Shown here: positions 56,188 to 64,000 of the stretch, piece after piece
How positions within the stretch are numbered: the stretch's first letter is position 1
Layout of the letters: each line of letters begins with the position of its first letter
Notes under the pieces: generated by a model
Seen by the model: the letters and a program-made list of their open reading frames with translations, nothing else
What the model was told of the DNA's origin: nothing
Databases searched by the model: none
Assembly (NCBI GenBank): GCA_037045685.1
Contig: JBAOII010000023.1
Coordinates: 310,001-374,000, forward strand
Direction: 5' to 3'
Origin: Competibacter_A sp037045685
GTDB taxonomy: Bacteria; Pseudomonadota; Gammaproteobacteria; Competibacterales; Competibacteraceae
DNA length: 64,000 nucleotides
Program-made: the position numbers and the translations under genes

Positions 56188-56631
56188 TCAGCCTTCGACC
56201 TTGATGGTCCGCGACAGGGTGTGGGTCAGCTTGGGAATGCCGATTTCCAGCACGCCGTGGGCGCTGCGGGCGGCGATTTGCGCCAGATCGGCGGTGTCCG
56301 GCAGGCTGAAGCGGCGGTAGAACGTGCCGCAGGGCCGCTCGACCCGGCTGTAGCCGGCGCGGGTTTCCCGAGTTTCGCCGGGGCGGTTGCCGCGGATGGT
56401 CAGGATGCCGTTTTCGGCGATAATCTCGATGTCCTTGGGATCGACGCCGGGAATGTCGGCGCGCAGGACGTAGCGGTCCTTTTCCTCCTTGATGTCCACC
56501 GCCGGAATCCAGTCGCAGGTGGCGACGCTGGATTGATCGTCGCTGGAGGGATGATAGGGCTCGAACAGCCGGTCCAGCTCCTTGCGCAGGTGATGGATGT
56601 GGTTCCACGGCTCGTAACGGGTCGGATTCAT
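56188..56631 (-). CDS. Small heat-shock protein, Hsp20 family
   Basis: A 147-residue alpha-crystallin-domain chaperone that holds unfolding proteins for later refolding. The domain (about 42-140) includes WIPAVDIKEEKDRYVLRADI and the closing GVLEIGIPK. The N-terminus PTRYEPWNHIHHLRKELDRL is typical. It is the first gene of hsp20-cbpA-degQ-GNAT and has a sigma-32-like promoter 36 bases upstream. Confidence 0.94.
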   Translation of the reverse strand: MNPTRYEPWNHIHHLRKELDRLFEPYHPSSDDQSSVATCDWIPAVDIKEEKDRYVLRADIPGVDPKDIEIIAENGILTIRGNRPGETRETRAGYSRVERPCGTFYRRFSLPDTADLAQIAARSAHGVLEIGIPKLTHTLSRTIKVEG

Positions 56632-56666
56632 GGCGGAAGCCTCGCTCGGGTTGATTGATGGCTTTC

Positions 56667-56694
56667 AAATAGGGGCGAAGCCTCGGATTTCAAG
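56667..56694 (-). promoter_or_regulatory. Sigma-32 (RpoH)-type heat-shock promoter
   Basis: On the minus strand CTTGAAA (56688-56694) is followed after 12 bases by CCCCTATTT (56667-56675). This matches the CTTGAAA/CCCCATNT heat-shock consensus with one or two changes in the -10 part. It lies 36 bases before the hsp20 start, which is the right place and function. Confidence 0.75.
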
Positions 56695-56748
56695 TTGAAC
56701 CGTCTTGTTTTTCTTTCGCGCAACCGCTGGAGGTCGATAAGTACCCGT

Positions 56749-57267
56749 ATGAACGAACGCGAATTTCTGCCGCTGGCGATCGCGGTGCTGACCGTTTCCG
56801 ACACCCGGACCGAGGCGGACGACGCCTCCGGCCGCGCCCTGGTGGAGCGGCTGACGGCGGCCGGCCACCGGCTGGCGGATCGGGCCATCGTCCCCGACGA
56901 CATCTATCGGGTCCGGGCGGTGGTGTCGGGCTGGATCGCCGATCCGGCGGTGGCGGTGGTGCTGGTCACCGGCGGAACGGGAATGACCGGCCGCGACAGC
57001 ACGCCGGAGGCGGTCCGGCCGTTGCTGGACAAGGAGATCACCGGCTTCGGCGAGCTGTTTCGGATGCTGTCCTGGGAGGAGATCGGCGCCGCGACCCTGC
57101 AATCGCGGGCGCTGGGCGGACTGGCGAACGCGACCTTCATCTTTTGCCTGCCGGGGTCCACCGGCGCTTGCCGAACCGCTTGGGACCGCATCCTGCAAGC
57201 GCAACTGGACGCCCGCACCCAGCCTTGCAATTTCGTCGAACTGCTGCCGCGCTTGCGGGAGCGTTGA
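56749..57267 (+). CDS. moaB: Molybdenum cofactor protein MoaB
   Basis: A 172-residue MoaB/Mog-fold protein. AIAVLTVSDTRTEADDASGR starts the fold; LVTGGTGMTGRDSTPEAV is the molybdopterin-binding loop and FCLPGSTGACRTAWD the second conserved loop. It probably helps adenylate molybdopterin. Length is usual for MoaB. The start is ATG 56749, preceded by TGGAGG. It is divergent from hsp20. Confidence 0.94.
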   Translation: MNEREFLPLAIAVLTVSDTRTEADDASGRALVERLTAAGHRLADRAIVPDDIYRVRAVVSGWIADPAVAVVLVTGGTGMTGRDSTPEAVRPLLDKEITGFGELFRMLSWEEIGAATLQSRALGGLANATFIFCLPGSTGACRTAWDRILQAQLDARTQPCNFVELLPRLRER

Positions 57268-57279
57268 GGAGGAGCGGTC

Positions 57280-58227
57280 ATGCGGCTACACGAACCTCGC
57301 TTGGGGATCGCCCTCGGCAGCGGCTCGGCGCGGGGCTGGGCGCACATCGGCGTGCTGGCGGCGCTGGAGGAAGCGGGCATCGTTCCCCGAGTCGTCGCGG
57401 GAACGTCCATCGGCGCCCTGGTCGGCGCCGCCTACGCCAGCGACCGGCTGGACCGGCTGCGGGAGTGGGTGCTGGAAATCGACTGGTGGGATATCGTCCG
57501 CTACATGGATTTGCGGCGGGGCGGGGTGGAGGGCGAACGGCTGATGCGCGCCTTCGGCGAGCGGGTCGACGACGTGTCGATCGAGACGCTGGCCAAGCCG
57601 TTCGGCGCGGTGGCCACCGATCTGCAAACCGGGCGCGAGGTGTGGTTTCAGGAAGGATCGCTGCTGGAGGCGGTGCGGGCGTCCATCGCCCTGCCGGGCT
57701 TGTTCTGCCCGGTCAAGTTCCGGGAGAGCTGGCTGGTGGACGGGGGATTGGTGGACCCGCTGCCGGTGTCGCTGTGCCGGGCCTTGGGGGCGGATCGGGT
57801 GATCGCGGTGAACCTGAACGGCGATATCGTCGGCAGGAATTTCGGCGCCCGGCCGTCGCGGCTGGTGACGCCGAGCCCCTTGCTGGCGCGGCTGGGCGCC
57901 GGCTTGCAGGCGATGCTGGGAAGCAACAGCAACTCCCGCGCGGAGGAAGAGCCCGAGGAGCCCGATCAACCGCCCGGACTGTTCGATGTGATGGCCGGCT
58001 CGATCCACATCATGCAGGATCGCATCACCCGGGCGCGCATGGCCGGCGATCCGCCGGACGTGGTGCTGGCGCCGCGACTGGCCCATCTGGGGTTGATGGA
58101 TTTCGACCACGCCGAGGAAGCCATCGCCGCCGGGATGGATTGCGTGCGATTGCATTTGCCGCTGTTGCGGAGCGTGTTGAATATGCCGGAAAGCGCCTCC
58201 GTGTCGGTCGAGCGGCGACTGGAGTAG
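57280..58227 (+). CDS. Patatin-like phospholipase (RssA type)
   Basis: A 315-residue lipid acyl hydrolase with the Ser-Asp dyad: the nucleophile in GTSIGALVGA, the Asp in WLVDGGLVDPLPVS, and the oxyanion loop GSGSARGWAHIG. The size and GWAHIG sequence fit the bacterial RssA-like group. Substrate unknown, probably membrane lipid. It follows moaB by 12 bases with GAGGAG at its start. Confidence 0.9.
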   Translation: MRLHEPRLGIALGSGSARGWAHIGVLAALEEAGIVPRVVAGTSIGALVGAAYASDRLDRLREWVLEIDWWDIVRYMDLRRGGVEGERLMRAFGERVDDVSIETLAKPFGAVATDLQTGREVWFQEGSLLEAVRASIALPGLFCPVKFRESWLVDGGLVDPLPVSLCRALGADRVIAVNLNGDIVGRNFGARPSRLVTPSPLLARLGAGLQAMLGSNSNSRAEEEPEEPDQPPGLFDVMAGSIHIMQDRITRARMAGDPPDVVLAPRLAHLGLMDFDHAEEAIAAGMDCVRLHLPLLRSVLNMPESASVSVERRLE

Positions 58228-58258
58228 GGCGAAACTCGGCTCGGCGCTCGACAATAAA

Positions 58259-58295
58259 CCCCTCACCCCCCGCCCCTCTCCCGGAGGGAGAGGGG
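58259..58295 (+). repeat. Dispersed palindromic repeat, copy 8
   Basis: CCCCTCACCCCCCGCCCCTC then TCCCGGAGGGAGAGGGGG, a near-consensus copy between the patatin gene and purU, 33 bases before the purU start. Confidence 0.8.
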
Positions 58296-58327
58296 GCTTT
58301 TCAGCTTCTTGCCTTCAAAGACCCGAC

Positions 58328-59179
58328 ATGCCGATTCTTCGCTACGTTCTGACCATCGCTTGCCCGGATCGGGTGGGCATCGTCGCCGCCGTATCCAACG
58401 TGTTGGCCGGCCATCGCGGCAATATCGTGGAGTCCGACCAGTTCAGCGACACCGAATCGGGCCGGTTTTTCATGCGGCTGGTGTTCGATCTGGACGAAAC
58501 GACGGAACCGGCGCTGCTGGCGGATTTCGAGCCTCTGGCCCGCCGGTTCGAGATGGTTTGGCGCCTGTACGACCCGCGTCGCTTGCTGCGGGTAATGATT
58601 CTGGTGTCCAAAGCGGAGCACTGCCTGAACGATCTGCTGTACCGGCATCGCACCGGGGCGTTGCCGATGACGATCACCGCCATCGCGTCCAACCACACCG
58701 ATCTGGCGCATCTGGCGGAGTGGCACGCGATTCCGTTTCACCACCTGCCGGTGACGGCGGCGACCAAACCGGAGCAGGAGCGGCAAATTCTGGAGCTGGT
58801 CGAGAGCACCGGCACGGAGCTGGTGATACTCGCCCGCTACATGCAGATTCTCTCCCCGGAGCTGTGCCGAGCCTTGGCGGGCCGGGCGATCAACATCCAC
58901 CATTCCTTCCTGCCGGGCTTCAAGGGCGCCAAACCCTACCATCAGGCGTATGCGCGCGGGGTGAAGCTGATCGGCGCCACCGCCCATTTCGTGACCGCCA
59001 ACCTGGACGAGGGGCCGATCATCGAGCAGGAGGTGGAGCGGGTCGATCACGCCCACACCCCGGAGCAACTGGCGGCGGTCGGGCGCGACATCGAGAACAT
59101 CGTGCTGGCGCGGGCGCTTCACTATCACCTGGAGCGGCGGGTGTTTTTGAACGGCGGGAAGACGGTGGTGCTGCGCTAG
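58328..59179 (+). CDS. purU: Formyltetrahydrofolate deformylase
   Basis: A 283-residue enzyme that splits 10-formyl-THF into THF and formate, supplying formate for purine synthesis and balancing the C1 pool. The N-terminal ACT domain (about 5-85, ACPDRVGIVAAVSNVLAGH) is followed by the formyltransferase-fold domain with INIHHSFLPGFKGAKPYHQA and the later Asp in FVTANLDEGPIIEQ. The length is standard. Confidence 0.96.
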   Translation: MPILRYVLTIACPDRVGIVAAVSNVLAGHRGNIVESDQFSDTESGRFFMRLVFDLDETTEPALLADFEPLARRFEMVWRLYDPRRLLRVMILVSKAEHCLNDLLYRHRTGALPMTITAIASNHTDLAHLAEWHAIPFHHLPVTAATKPEQERQILELVESTGTELVILARYMQILSPELCRALAGRAINIHHSFLPGFKGAKPYHQAYARGVKLIGATAHFVTANLDEGPIIEQEVERVDHAHTPEQLAAVGRDIENIVLARALHYHLERRVFLNGGKTVVLR

Positions 59180-59188
59180 GAGCCCGCC

Positions 59189-59879
59189 ATGGAATCGTCT
59201 CTCGGGTTTCTGGCCGCCTTCCTGATCGGCCTCACCGGCGGCGTCCACTGTTTCGGCATGTGCGGCGGGATCGTCGGCGCGTTGACCCTGGGGTTGCCGC
59301 CGGCGCGGGACCATCCGCTGTTGGCCCGGCTGCCGTATCTGCTGGCCTACAACGGCGGCCGGATCGCCAGCTACGTCACCGCCGGCGCGCTGGCCGGCGG
59401 GGTGGGGGCGTGGGCGGCCCATCTGGTGTCGGTGCATCGCGCCCAACTGGGGCTGCAAGCCGTGGCCGGTGTGTTCATGGTTTTGCTGGGGCTTTATCTG
59501 GGCGGCTGGTGGCCGGTGCTGGGCCATCTGGAGCGGGCCGGCGGCGTGCTGTGGCGGCGGATCGAGCCGCTGGGCCGGGGGCTGTTGCCGGTGCGGACCC
59601 CGGCCCAGGCGCTGGGGATCGGCCTGGTGTGGGGCTGGTTGCCGTGCGGGCTGGTGTACAGCGTGCTGGTCTGGGCGATCGGTTCGGGCGGGGCGACAGA
59701 GGGCGGTTTGCTGTTGCTCGAGCTTCGGGTTGGGCACCTTGCCGGCCTTGCTGGCGATGGGCACGGCGGCGGCGGCGCTGGCCGGTTTCGTGCGCCGGGC
59801 GGGGGTGCGTCACGCTACTGGAATGCTGCTAGTGTTGTTTGGGATTTACAAAATAGCTCTATCAGCACAAGTTTTATGA
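59189..59879 (+). CDS. COG2836/TauE-SafE-like membrane protein (frameshifted)
   Basis: About 229 codons encoding a six-helix membrane protein. It begins with the Cys-containing motif LTGGVHCFGMCGGIVGAL typical of COG2836, and WGWLPCGLVYSVLVWA lies in the second half. One extra base near 59722 shifts the frame; the other frame continues FGLGTLPALLAMGTAAAALA and ends at 59879. Related proteins act in heavy-metal or cytochrome-oxidase assembly or in export of sulfur compounds, and the Cys-Cys motif suggests metal handling. The actual role here is not known. Confidence 0.82.
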
Positions 59880-59942
59880 TATAATCCTAGCGTCGTTTAA
59901 CATCTGCGTGCAAAATATGCTGTACGCCGGATCTCTGCGGGA

Positions 59943-60071
59943 GAAAACGCGCCGGAAACCCAGAACGAGGTGTTGCGGGAAATTGAAGCCCGACTCGAAC
60001 GGAGCCTGGAACGCTACACCGACTTCTACGACTTCGCACCGGCCGGGACTGGGCGCCGGCATTGCCGGTGA
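59943..60071 (+). pseudogene. Fragment of a PAS-type sensor
   Basis: A 42-codon open piece ends at 60071. LREIEARLERSLERYTDFYD followed by FAP closely resembles the helix that precedes PAS domains in sensor kinases (…RYTDLYDFAPVGYFTL), but breaks exactly where the PAS strand should start. It overlaps, in another frame, the start of a receiver remnant. Confidence 0.55.
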
Positions 60072-60244
60072 TCGCGGTGGCGTCCGAGGCCGAGCCGGGG
60101 ATCGAGCGCCCCAGCGCGGCGGCGGGCGCGGCCGACCTGCTGGTTGCGCCGCTCGATTCCGACGCCCCGGTCGATAAGCTGCGGCGCTGGGCGCGGCGCA
60201 AGCGGCGATCATCGAATTGCCCGACCGCCGAGGTCGCGCGGTGA
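60047..60244 (+). pseudogene. Fragment of a response-regulator receiver domain
   Basis: An open piece of 65 codons reads PVIAVASEAEPG, then GAADLLVAPLDSDAPVDKLR and RWARRKRR, which fits the last third of a receiver (beta-4, the GAxDYLxKPL strand with Val-Ala in place of the conserved Lys, and the last helix). The first two thirds, including the phospho-Asp, are missing. It is joined directly to the PAS fragment at about 60047. The rest of 59880-60344 has no gene. Confidence 0.5.
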
Positions 60245-60344
60245 AACCGGTTCCGCGCCCCGCTGCGTCGAGGCGGGCGCCAGTTCGGCGCCAAGCGCGA
60301 CGGGGAAGCGATCCGGCATCAAGGAGCGAGGAGCGAATGTGGCG

Positions 60345-63005
60345 ATGAACGCGATGGAACCCACCGCTCGGATCGACCGCCGCGCGCGTTTGGCCTGGCT
60401 GCCCATCCCCTTGCTGCTGCTCGCCATGGCGGTGTTGTGGGTCGCCGATTCGCCGGCCGTCTACGAACCGCCCCAGTTGATGATCGCTCTCAACCTGATT
60501 TTCATGCTGCCGGCCGCTCTGCTCATCGCTTATCAGGCCGGGCGCGGTTTCCTCCTGCGCGGCAGTCCGAGGTTGCTCTGGTTCGGTTGCGGCATGTTGT
60601 TCTGGGGTGCCGCCGGTCCCGTGGGCGGAGCGTTGCTCCCCCACGGCCCCGCTGTCACGGTCACGGTCCACAACAGCCTGATCTGGCTGGCGGCGGCTTG
60701 CCACGCGGCGGGCGTGGTCCTCGTCCCTCCGCAACGGGCGGTCCGCTGGCCGGAGCCGTGGTTGGCGGGGGCCTATGCCGGCGCCGTGACGCTGGGAACC
60801 GCCATCGTTCTGGAAACCCTCGCGGGCGGGATGCCAACTTTCTTCGTCCAAGGCGAAGGCGGCACATTATTGAGGCAGGTCGTGCTGGGTTCGGCGGTGG
60901 CCATGTTCGTGCTGACCACGTTTTTGTTGAAGGTGAACCGCCGCGACTCGCCGTCGGCGTTTCGGGACTGGTACACCCTCGCCCTGCTGTTGATTGCGGT
61001 CGGATTGTTCGGCGTGATGATCCAGTCGAACTTCGGCAGCGCCTTGGGCTGGGCCGGTCGCATCGCCCAGTACCTCGGCGGCGTCTATCTGCTGGTGGCC
61101 GCCGTCGTCGGGATGAGCGAAACCCGCGATCTGGGACGCTCGCTGGAAATGGCCTTGGGCGAGGCCCGGCAACGGTTCGATGAGCTGATCGACTTGGCCG
61201 GTGACGGCATCGCCCTGCACGAGCTGATCGACGAGACTTCTCGCGGCAACTTCATCCAGGTCAACCCGGCCCTCTGCGCCCTGCTGGGCTACACCGCCCA
61301 GGAGATGCGGGCGCTGATGCCTTTGGATATCATGGCCCCAGAGGATCGCGAGAAGGTGGCCGGGGATGTCGGGGCGATGCGCGATGCCGGGCTGTTGCGC
61401 CACGAGAAAACCCTGGTCGCCAAGGACGGCCGGCGCATCCCGGTGGAGATCAGCACGCGCCAATATCGCCATGCGGGTCGGGCGATGGTCGTCTCGGTGA
61501 TCCGTGACGTGACCGAACGCAAGCGCGCCGAGGCGGCCCTCCGCGAGAGCGAGCAATTCAAACAGGCCGTGCTGGACGCCGTGAACGCGCATGTCGCCGT
61601 GCTCGACCGGGATGGCCGCATCGTGGCCGTCAACGAACCGTGGCGCCGGTTCGCCGTTGAAAATGGCGGCAGGGCCAGTCTTATGGCTCCGCGCACCGAT
61701 GTCGGCACCAACTATCTGGCTATCTGCCTCGAAGCTCGTGGCGAAGGAGCCGAAGGGGCGTTGGCAGCGCGTGACGGGATTGAGGCGGTGCTGGCGGGCG
61801 AGGCGAAGGTCTTCTCCCACGAGTATCCCTGCCATTCACCACGGGCGAAACGCTGGTATAGCATGATAGTGACGCCCCTCGGATCGAAACGCGGCGGAGC
61901 GGTCGTTTCTCATCTCGACATCACCGCTTCCCGGCAACTGGCGGAACAACTGCGCGGCGAGCGGGATCGCTTCGCCAAAATCGCGACCACGGTGCCTGGC
62001 GTGATCTGCTCGTTCCGGCTGGATCCGGACGGCAACGCCTGCTTTCCTTACGCCAGCCCGGCCATCGAGGACTTGTACGGCTTGGGTCCCGATGATCTGG
62101 TCGAATCCGCCGCGCCGCTGTGGGCGATGATGCACCCCGACGACCTCGGCCGCATCGACCTGTCCATCGCCGATTCCGCCCGATCCATGACACCCTGGCG
62201 GGACGAATTCCGAGTGCGTCACCCAACTAAGGGCGAAATCTGGGTGGAGGGCCACTCCATGCCCGTTCGCGAGCCGGACGGCGGCATACTCTGGCACGGC
62301 TACTTGCAGGACATCACCGACCGCAAGCGGGCCGAGGCCGTGGTGCGGGCGGCGCTGGAGGAAAAGGAAGTGCTGCTGCGCGAGGTCCACCATCGGGTCA
62401 AGAATAACTTGGCCTCTATCATCGATCTTCTGGAGTTGCAACGCGATGGGGCGACGGAGGCATCGACCGTTTCCCTGCTGACACAACTGAGCCTTCGCAT
62501 TCGATCCATGGCGCTGGTCCACGAGATGCTGTATCAGTCCGAGAATATCGGCCGGGTCGATTTTTCCGGCTACCTGCGCGCGCTGGTCGCGCACCTGCGC
62601 GACGCCTACGATCCGGGCGGCGCCATCCGGCTCGCCGTGACGGCGCCGGACATCTGGATGGACCTCGATACCGCCATCCCCTGCGGGCTGATCGTGAACG
62701 AGCTGGTGACCAACGCCTACAAGTACGCCTTCCCCGCGCATCGGCCCCAGCCGGAGGGCGGCGCTCGGGAAATCGCGGTCGCGGCGAGCGGGGACGGCGC
62801 GGCCTACACGCTGACCGTCGCCGACAACGGGGTCGGGTTGCCCGCCGGCCTGGACTGGACCACGACCCGGACCCTGGGGCTGCGGCTGGCCCGGATGTTG
62901 GGACAGCACCAGCTCGGCGGCCAGCTCGCGCTGGACGGCATCGGCGGGACCCGCTTCGCGCTGCGATTCGGCGTCCGGCGCCGATCCGGGCGGGAAATCG
63001 CATGA
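60345..63005 (+). CDS. Membrane sensor histidine kinase, HisKA_2 type, with three PAS domains
   Basis: An 886-residue sensor kinase. Seven or eight membrane helices (about 15-265) form an integral sensor, followed by PAS1 (about 275-395), PAS2 (400-520), PAS3 (525-665) and the HisKA_2 region with the phospho-His in VLLREVHHRVKNNLASIIDL, then the ATPase domain (CGLIVNELVTNAYKYAF, VADNGVGLP, LGLRLARMLGQHQLGG). The REVHHRVKNNL motif places it with light/osmo-sensing HisKA_2/HWE kinases. ATG 60345 was chosen; GTG 60339 has a GAGGAG at closer spacing and is also possible. Its stop overlaps the next gene (ATGA). Confidence 0.9.
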   Translation: MNAMEPTARIDRRARLAWLPIPLLLLAMAVLWVADSPAVYEPPQLMIALNLIFMLPAALLIAYQAGRGFLLRGSPRLLWFGCGMLFWGAAGPVGGALLPHGPAVTVTVHNSLIWLAAACHAAGVVLVPPQRAVRWPEPWLAGAYAGAVTLGTAIVLETLAGGMPTFFVQGEGGTLLRQVVLGSAVAMFVLTTFLLKVNRRDSPSAFRDWYTLALLLIAVGLFGVMIQSNFGSALGWAGRIAQYLGGVYLLVAAVVGMSETRDLGRSLEMALGEARQRFDELIDLAGDGIALHELIDETSRGNFIQVNPALCALLGYTAQEMRALMPLDIMAPEDREKVAGDVGAMRDAGLLRHEKTLVAKDGRRIPVEISTRQYRHAGRAMVVSVIRDVTERKRAEAALRESEQFKQAVLDAVNAHVAVLDRDGRIVAVNEPWRRFAVENGGRASLMAPRTDVGTNYLAICLEARGEGAEGALAARDGIEAVLAGEAKVFSHEYPCHSPRAKRWYSMIVTPLGSKRGGAVVSHLDITASRQLAEQLRGERDRFAKIATTVPGVICSFRLDPDGNACFPYASPAIEDLYGLGPDDLVESAAPLWAMMHPDDLGRIDLSIADSARSMTPWRDEFRVRHPTKGEIWVEGHSMPVREPDGGILWHGYLQDITDRKRAEAVVRAALEEKEVLLREVHHRVKNNLASIIDLLELQRDGATEASTVSLLTQLSLRIRSMALVHEMLYQSENIGRVDFSGYLRALVAHLRDAYDPGGAIRLAVTAPDIWMDLDTAIPCGLIVNELVTNAYKYAFPAHRPQPEGGAREIAVAASGDGAAYTLTVADNGVGLPAGLDWTTTRTLGLRLARMLGQHQLGGQLALDGIGGTRFALRFGVRRRSGREIA

Positions 63006-63524
63006 CCGCGAAAACCGTTCTGATCGTCGAGGACGACGGCATCATCGCCGCCCGACTGCACGATATCCTGACTCGCTGGGGCTATGCCGCGCCCGACCCG
63101 GTGGCTTCCGGCGAAGAGGCGGTGGCCGCCGTGGCGGCGGCGGCACCCGATCTGGTGCTGATGGATATCGAGCTGGCCGGTCAACGACAGCTTCGGCCAC
63201 GAACGGGGCGACGCGGTGCTGAAAGGCGTCGCGGCGATCGCGCGGCAGCGCTTGCGCCACAGCGATATCTTCACCCGCTGGGGCGGCGAGGAATTCATGA
63301 TTCTCGCGACCGAAACGGCGCTGTCGCAAGCCATCGTGCTGGCCGAAACCCTGCGGGCGGCGCTGCGCCAATCCCCTTTTCCGGATGTCGGCCCGGTCAC
63401 GGCCAGCTTCGGGGTGGCCCAGTACCGCCCGGACGAAACCGTGGACCAGTGGCTGAAGCGAGTGGACGATCTGGTGTATCAGGTCAAGCGGGGAGGGCGC
63501 GACCAGATCAGCCATCGGCGGTAG
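63002..63524 (+). pseudogene. Receiver-GGDEF chimera with the middle missing
   Basis: It starts as a receiver domain coupled to the kinase before it (VLIVEDDGIIAARLHDILTR, APDLVLMDIELAG) and at about 63180 jumps, with a change of frame, into the middle of a GGDEF domain (VNDSFGHERGDAVLKG, then TRWGGEEFMILATETALS, ASFGVAQYRPDE). The end of the receiver and the start of the GGDEF domain, including the DxDxFK metal site, are missing. The GGEEF motif itself is intact. It looks like a deletion that fused a response regulator to a downstream diguanylate cyclase, or a local misassembly. Confidence 0.75.
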
Positions 63525-64000
63525 AGAATGGCAGCCAGACCCGATTTTCGCCTCGTTTGCGCTGAAACCCGGCCCTGGAGGGTATCGCCGGGTCCGCGAT
63601 CGGTGCCGCCCCGAGCCATTCGTGGCAGATGCGCCGAGAACGGCAGCCCTGAAGCCGGTCCAAAGGAAAACCATGTTGGACCGATGGCCCGGCCAAATTA
63701 ACCGGCTTTAAAACCATAATGACTCGTGCGACTCGCCAATGCGCCACAACGCCCGGCCGGACGGAGGCGTTTCATGACGAGCGGACCGCGTTCGCGGGTG
63801 AAGCGAGGTGGCATGATTGCTGCAAAATCACTTGCAAACCGCAGGTACCGGACCATTTTTTGGAGATTCCTGGCACCTTGATCCGGGAAAAAGGTCGGAA
63901 ATTGCTGGAATTCGTCAGCCGCCCCAGCCGTTTCCTGGAGCGGTTTCCCAAACAACTTCAATTAACCAGCCGACGATGGTCCGACCGAAATGATCCTGGA
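63525..64000. other. Right-end region, no complete gene seen
   Basis: It contains no recognisable complete gene. From about 63816 to the edge the plus strand keeps an open frame (GTLIREKGRKLLEFVSRPSR then FLERFPKQLQLTSRRW) that may be the start or inner part of a gene continuing to the right, but I do not recognise the product. Around 63690-63710 a short CCGG-based inverted repeat is followed by TTTAAAA, a weak terminator candidate. Confidence 0.3.

Overview
The window is GC-rich, tightly packed bacterial chromosome. The families present point to a proteobacterium, most probably a gammaproteobacterium: tpm, purU, DegQ-type protease, XrtH/IPTL-CTERM sorting, a urea transporter with urease, and a heat-shock promoter of the sigma-32 type. 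A Competibacter-like lineage is a guess from gene content, not shown by the sequence. No rRNA, tRNA, CRISPR array, integrase or recognisable transposase was seen.

Layout. 0-2.1 kb: two membrane-anchored coiled-coil proteins, the first carrying a receiver domain. 2.4-8.3 kb: a surface-sugar block with galE, a hot-dog thioesterase, a phosphopantetheinyl transferase, and three consecutive genes that each carry a sugar-transferase (polyprenyl-phosphate glycosyl-1-phosphate transferase) fold, of which only the middle one keeps the catalytic Asp-Glu pair. 8.3-10.2 kb: tpm and an MFS transporter. 10.3-13.9 kb: a Ser/Thr kinase coupled to an OmpA-like lipoprotein. 14.0-20.5 kb (minus strand): the short exosortase XrtH with its partner membrane protein, a Sel1 lipoprotein, an Ivy-like protein, a solute-binding protein, and an IPTL-CTERM protein with five FN3 repeats that sits between two perfect 297-bp direct repeats. 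21-25.6 kb: a SWIM zinc-finger protein and a large coupled partner. 25.9-30.8 kb: cimA, leuB, cobyrinate a,c-diamide synthase and a small putative membrane metalloprotease. 30.9-34.5 kb: a five-PAS GGDEF/EAL protein. 35-49.1 kb (minus strand): a hybrid histidine kinase overlapping ureD, then ureABCEFG and urtABCDE, with a sigma-54-like promoter before urtA. 49.5-56.7 kb: an RsbW-like kinase, two related secreted proteins (one DUF4139), and a minus-strand proteostasis operon hsp20-dnaJ-degQ-GNAT with a sigma-32-like promoter. 56.7-63.5 kb: moaB, a patatin, purU, a COG2836 membrane protein, then two-component signalling genes and their remnants.

The urea genes work as one unit: UrtABCDE imports urea, UreABC hydrolyses it and UreDEFG loads nickel. 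The sigma-54-like site suggests control by nitrogen limitation. The hsp20-dnaJ-degQ run covers cytoplasmic holding, DnaK delivery and periplasmic proteolysis under one stress promoter.

Two properties colour the whole window. First, a palindromic repeat of about 36 bp (CCCTCAC...CCCTCTCCCGG...GGGAGAGGGG) occurs about eight times, mostly between genes, but once inside ureC, where it is read through in frame. Second, at least six otherwise intact conserved genes (the SWIM partner, cbiA/cobB, ureC, the hybrid kinase, dnaJ, the COG2836 gene) are broken by single-base shifts, nearly all equivalent to one inserted base. Sequencing or assembly error is the simplest explanation, so those genes are annotated across the shift.
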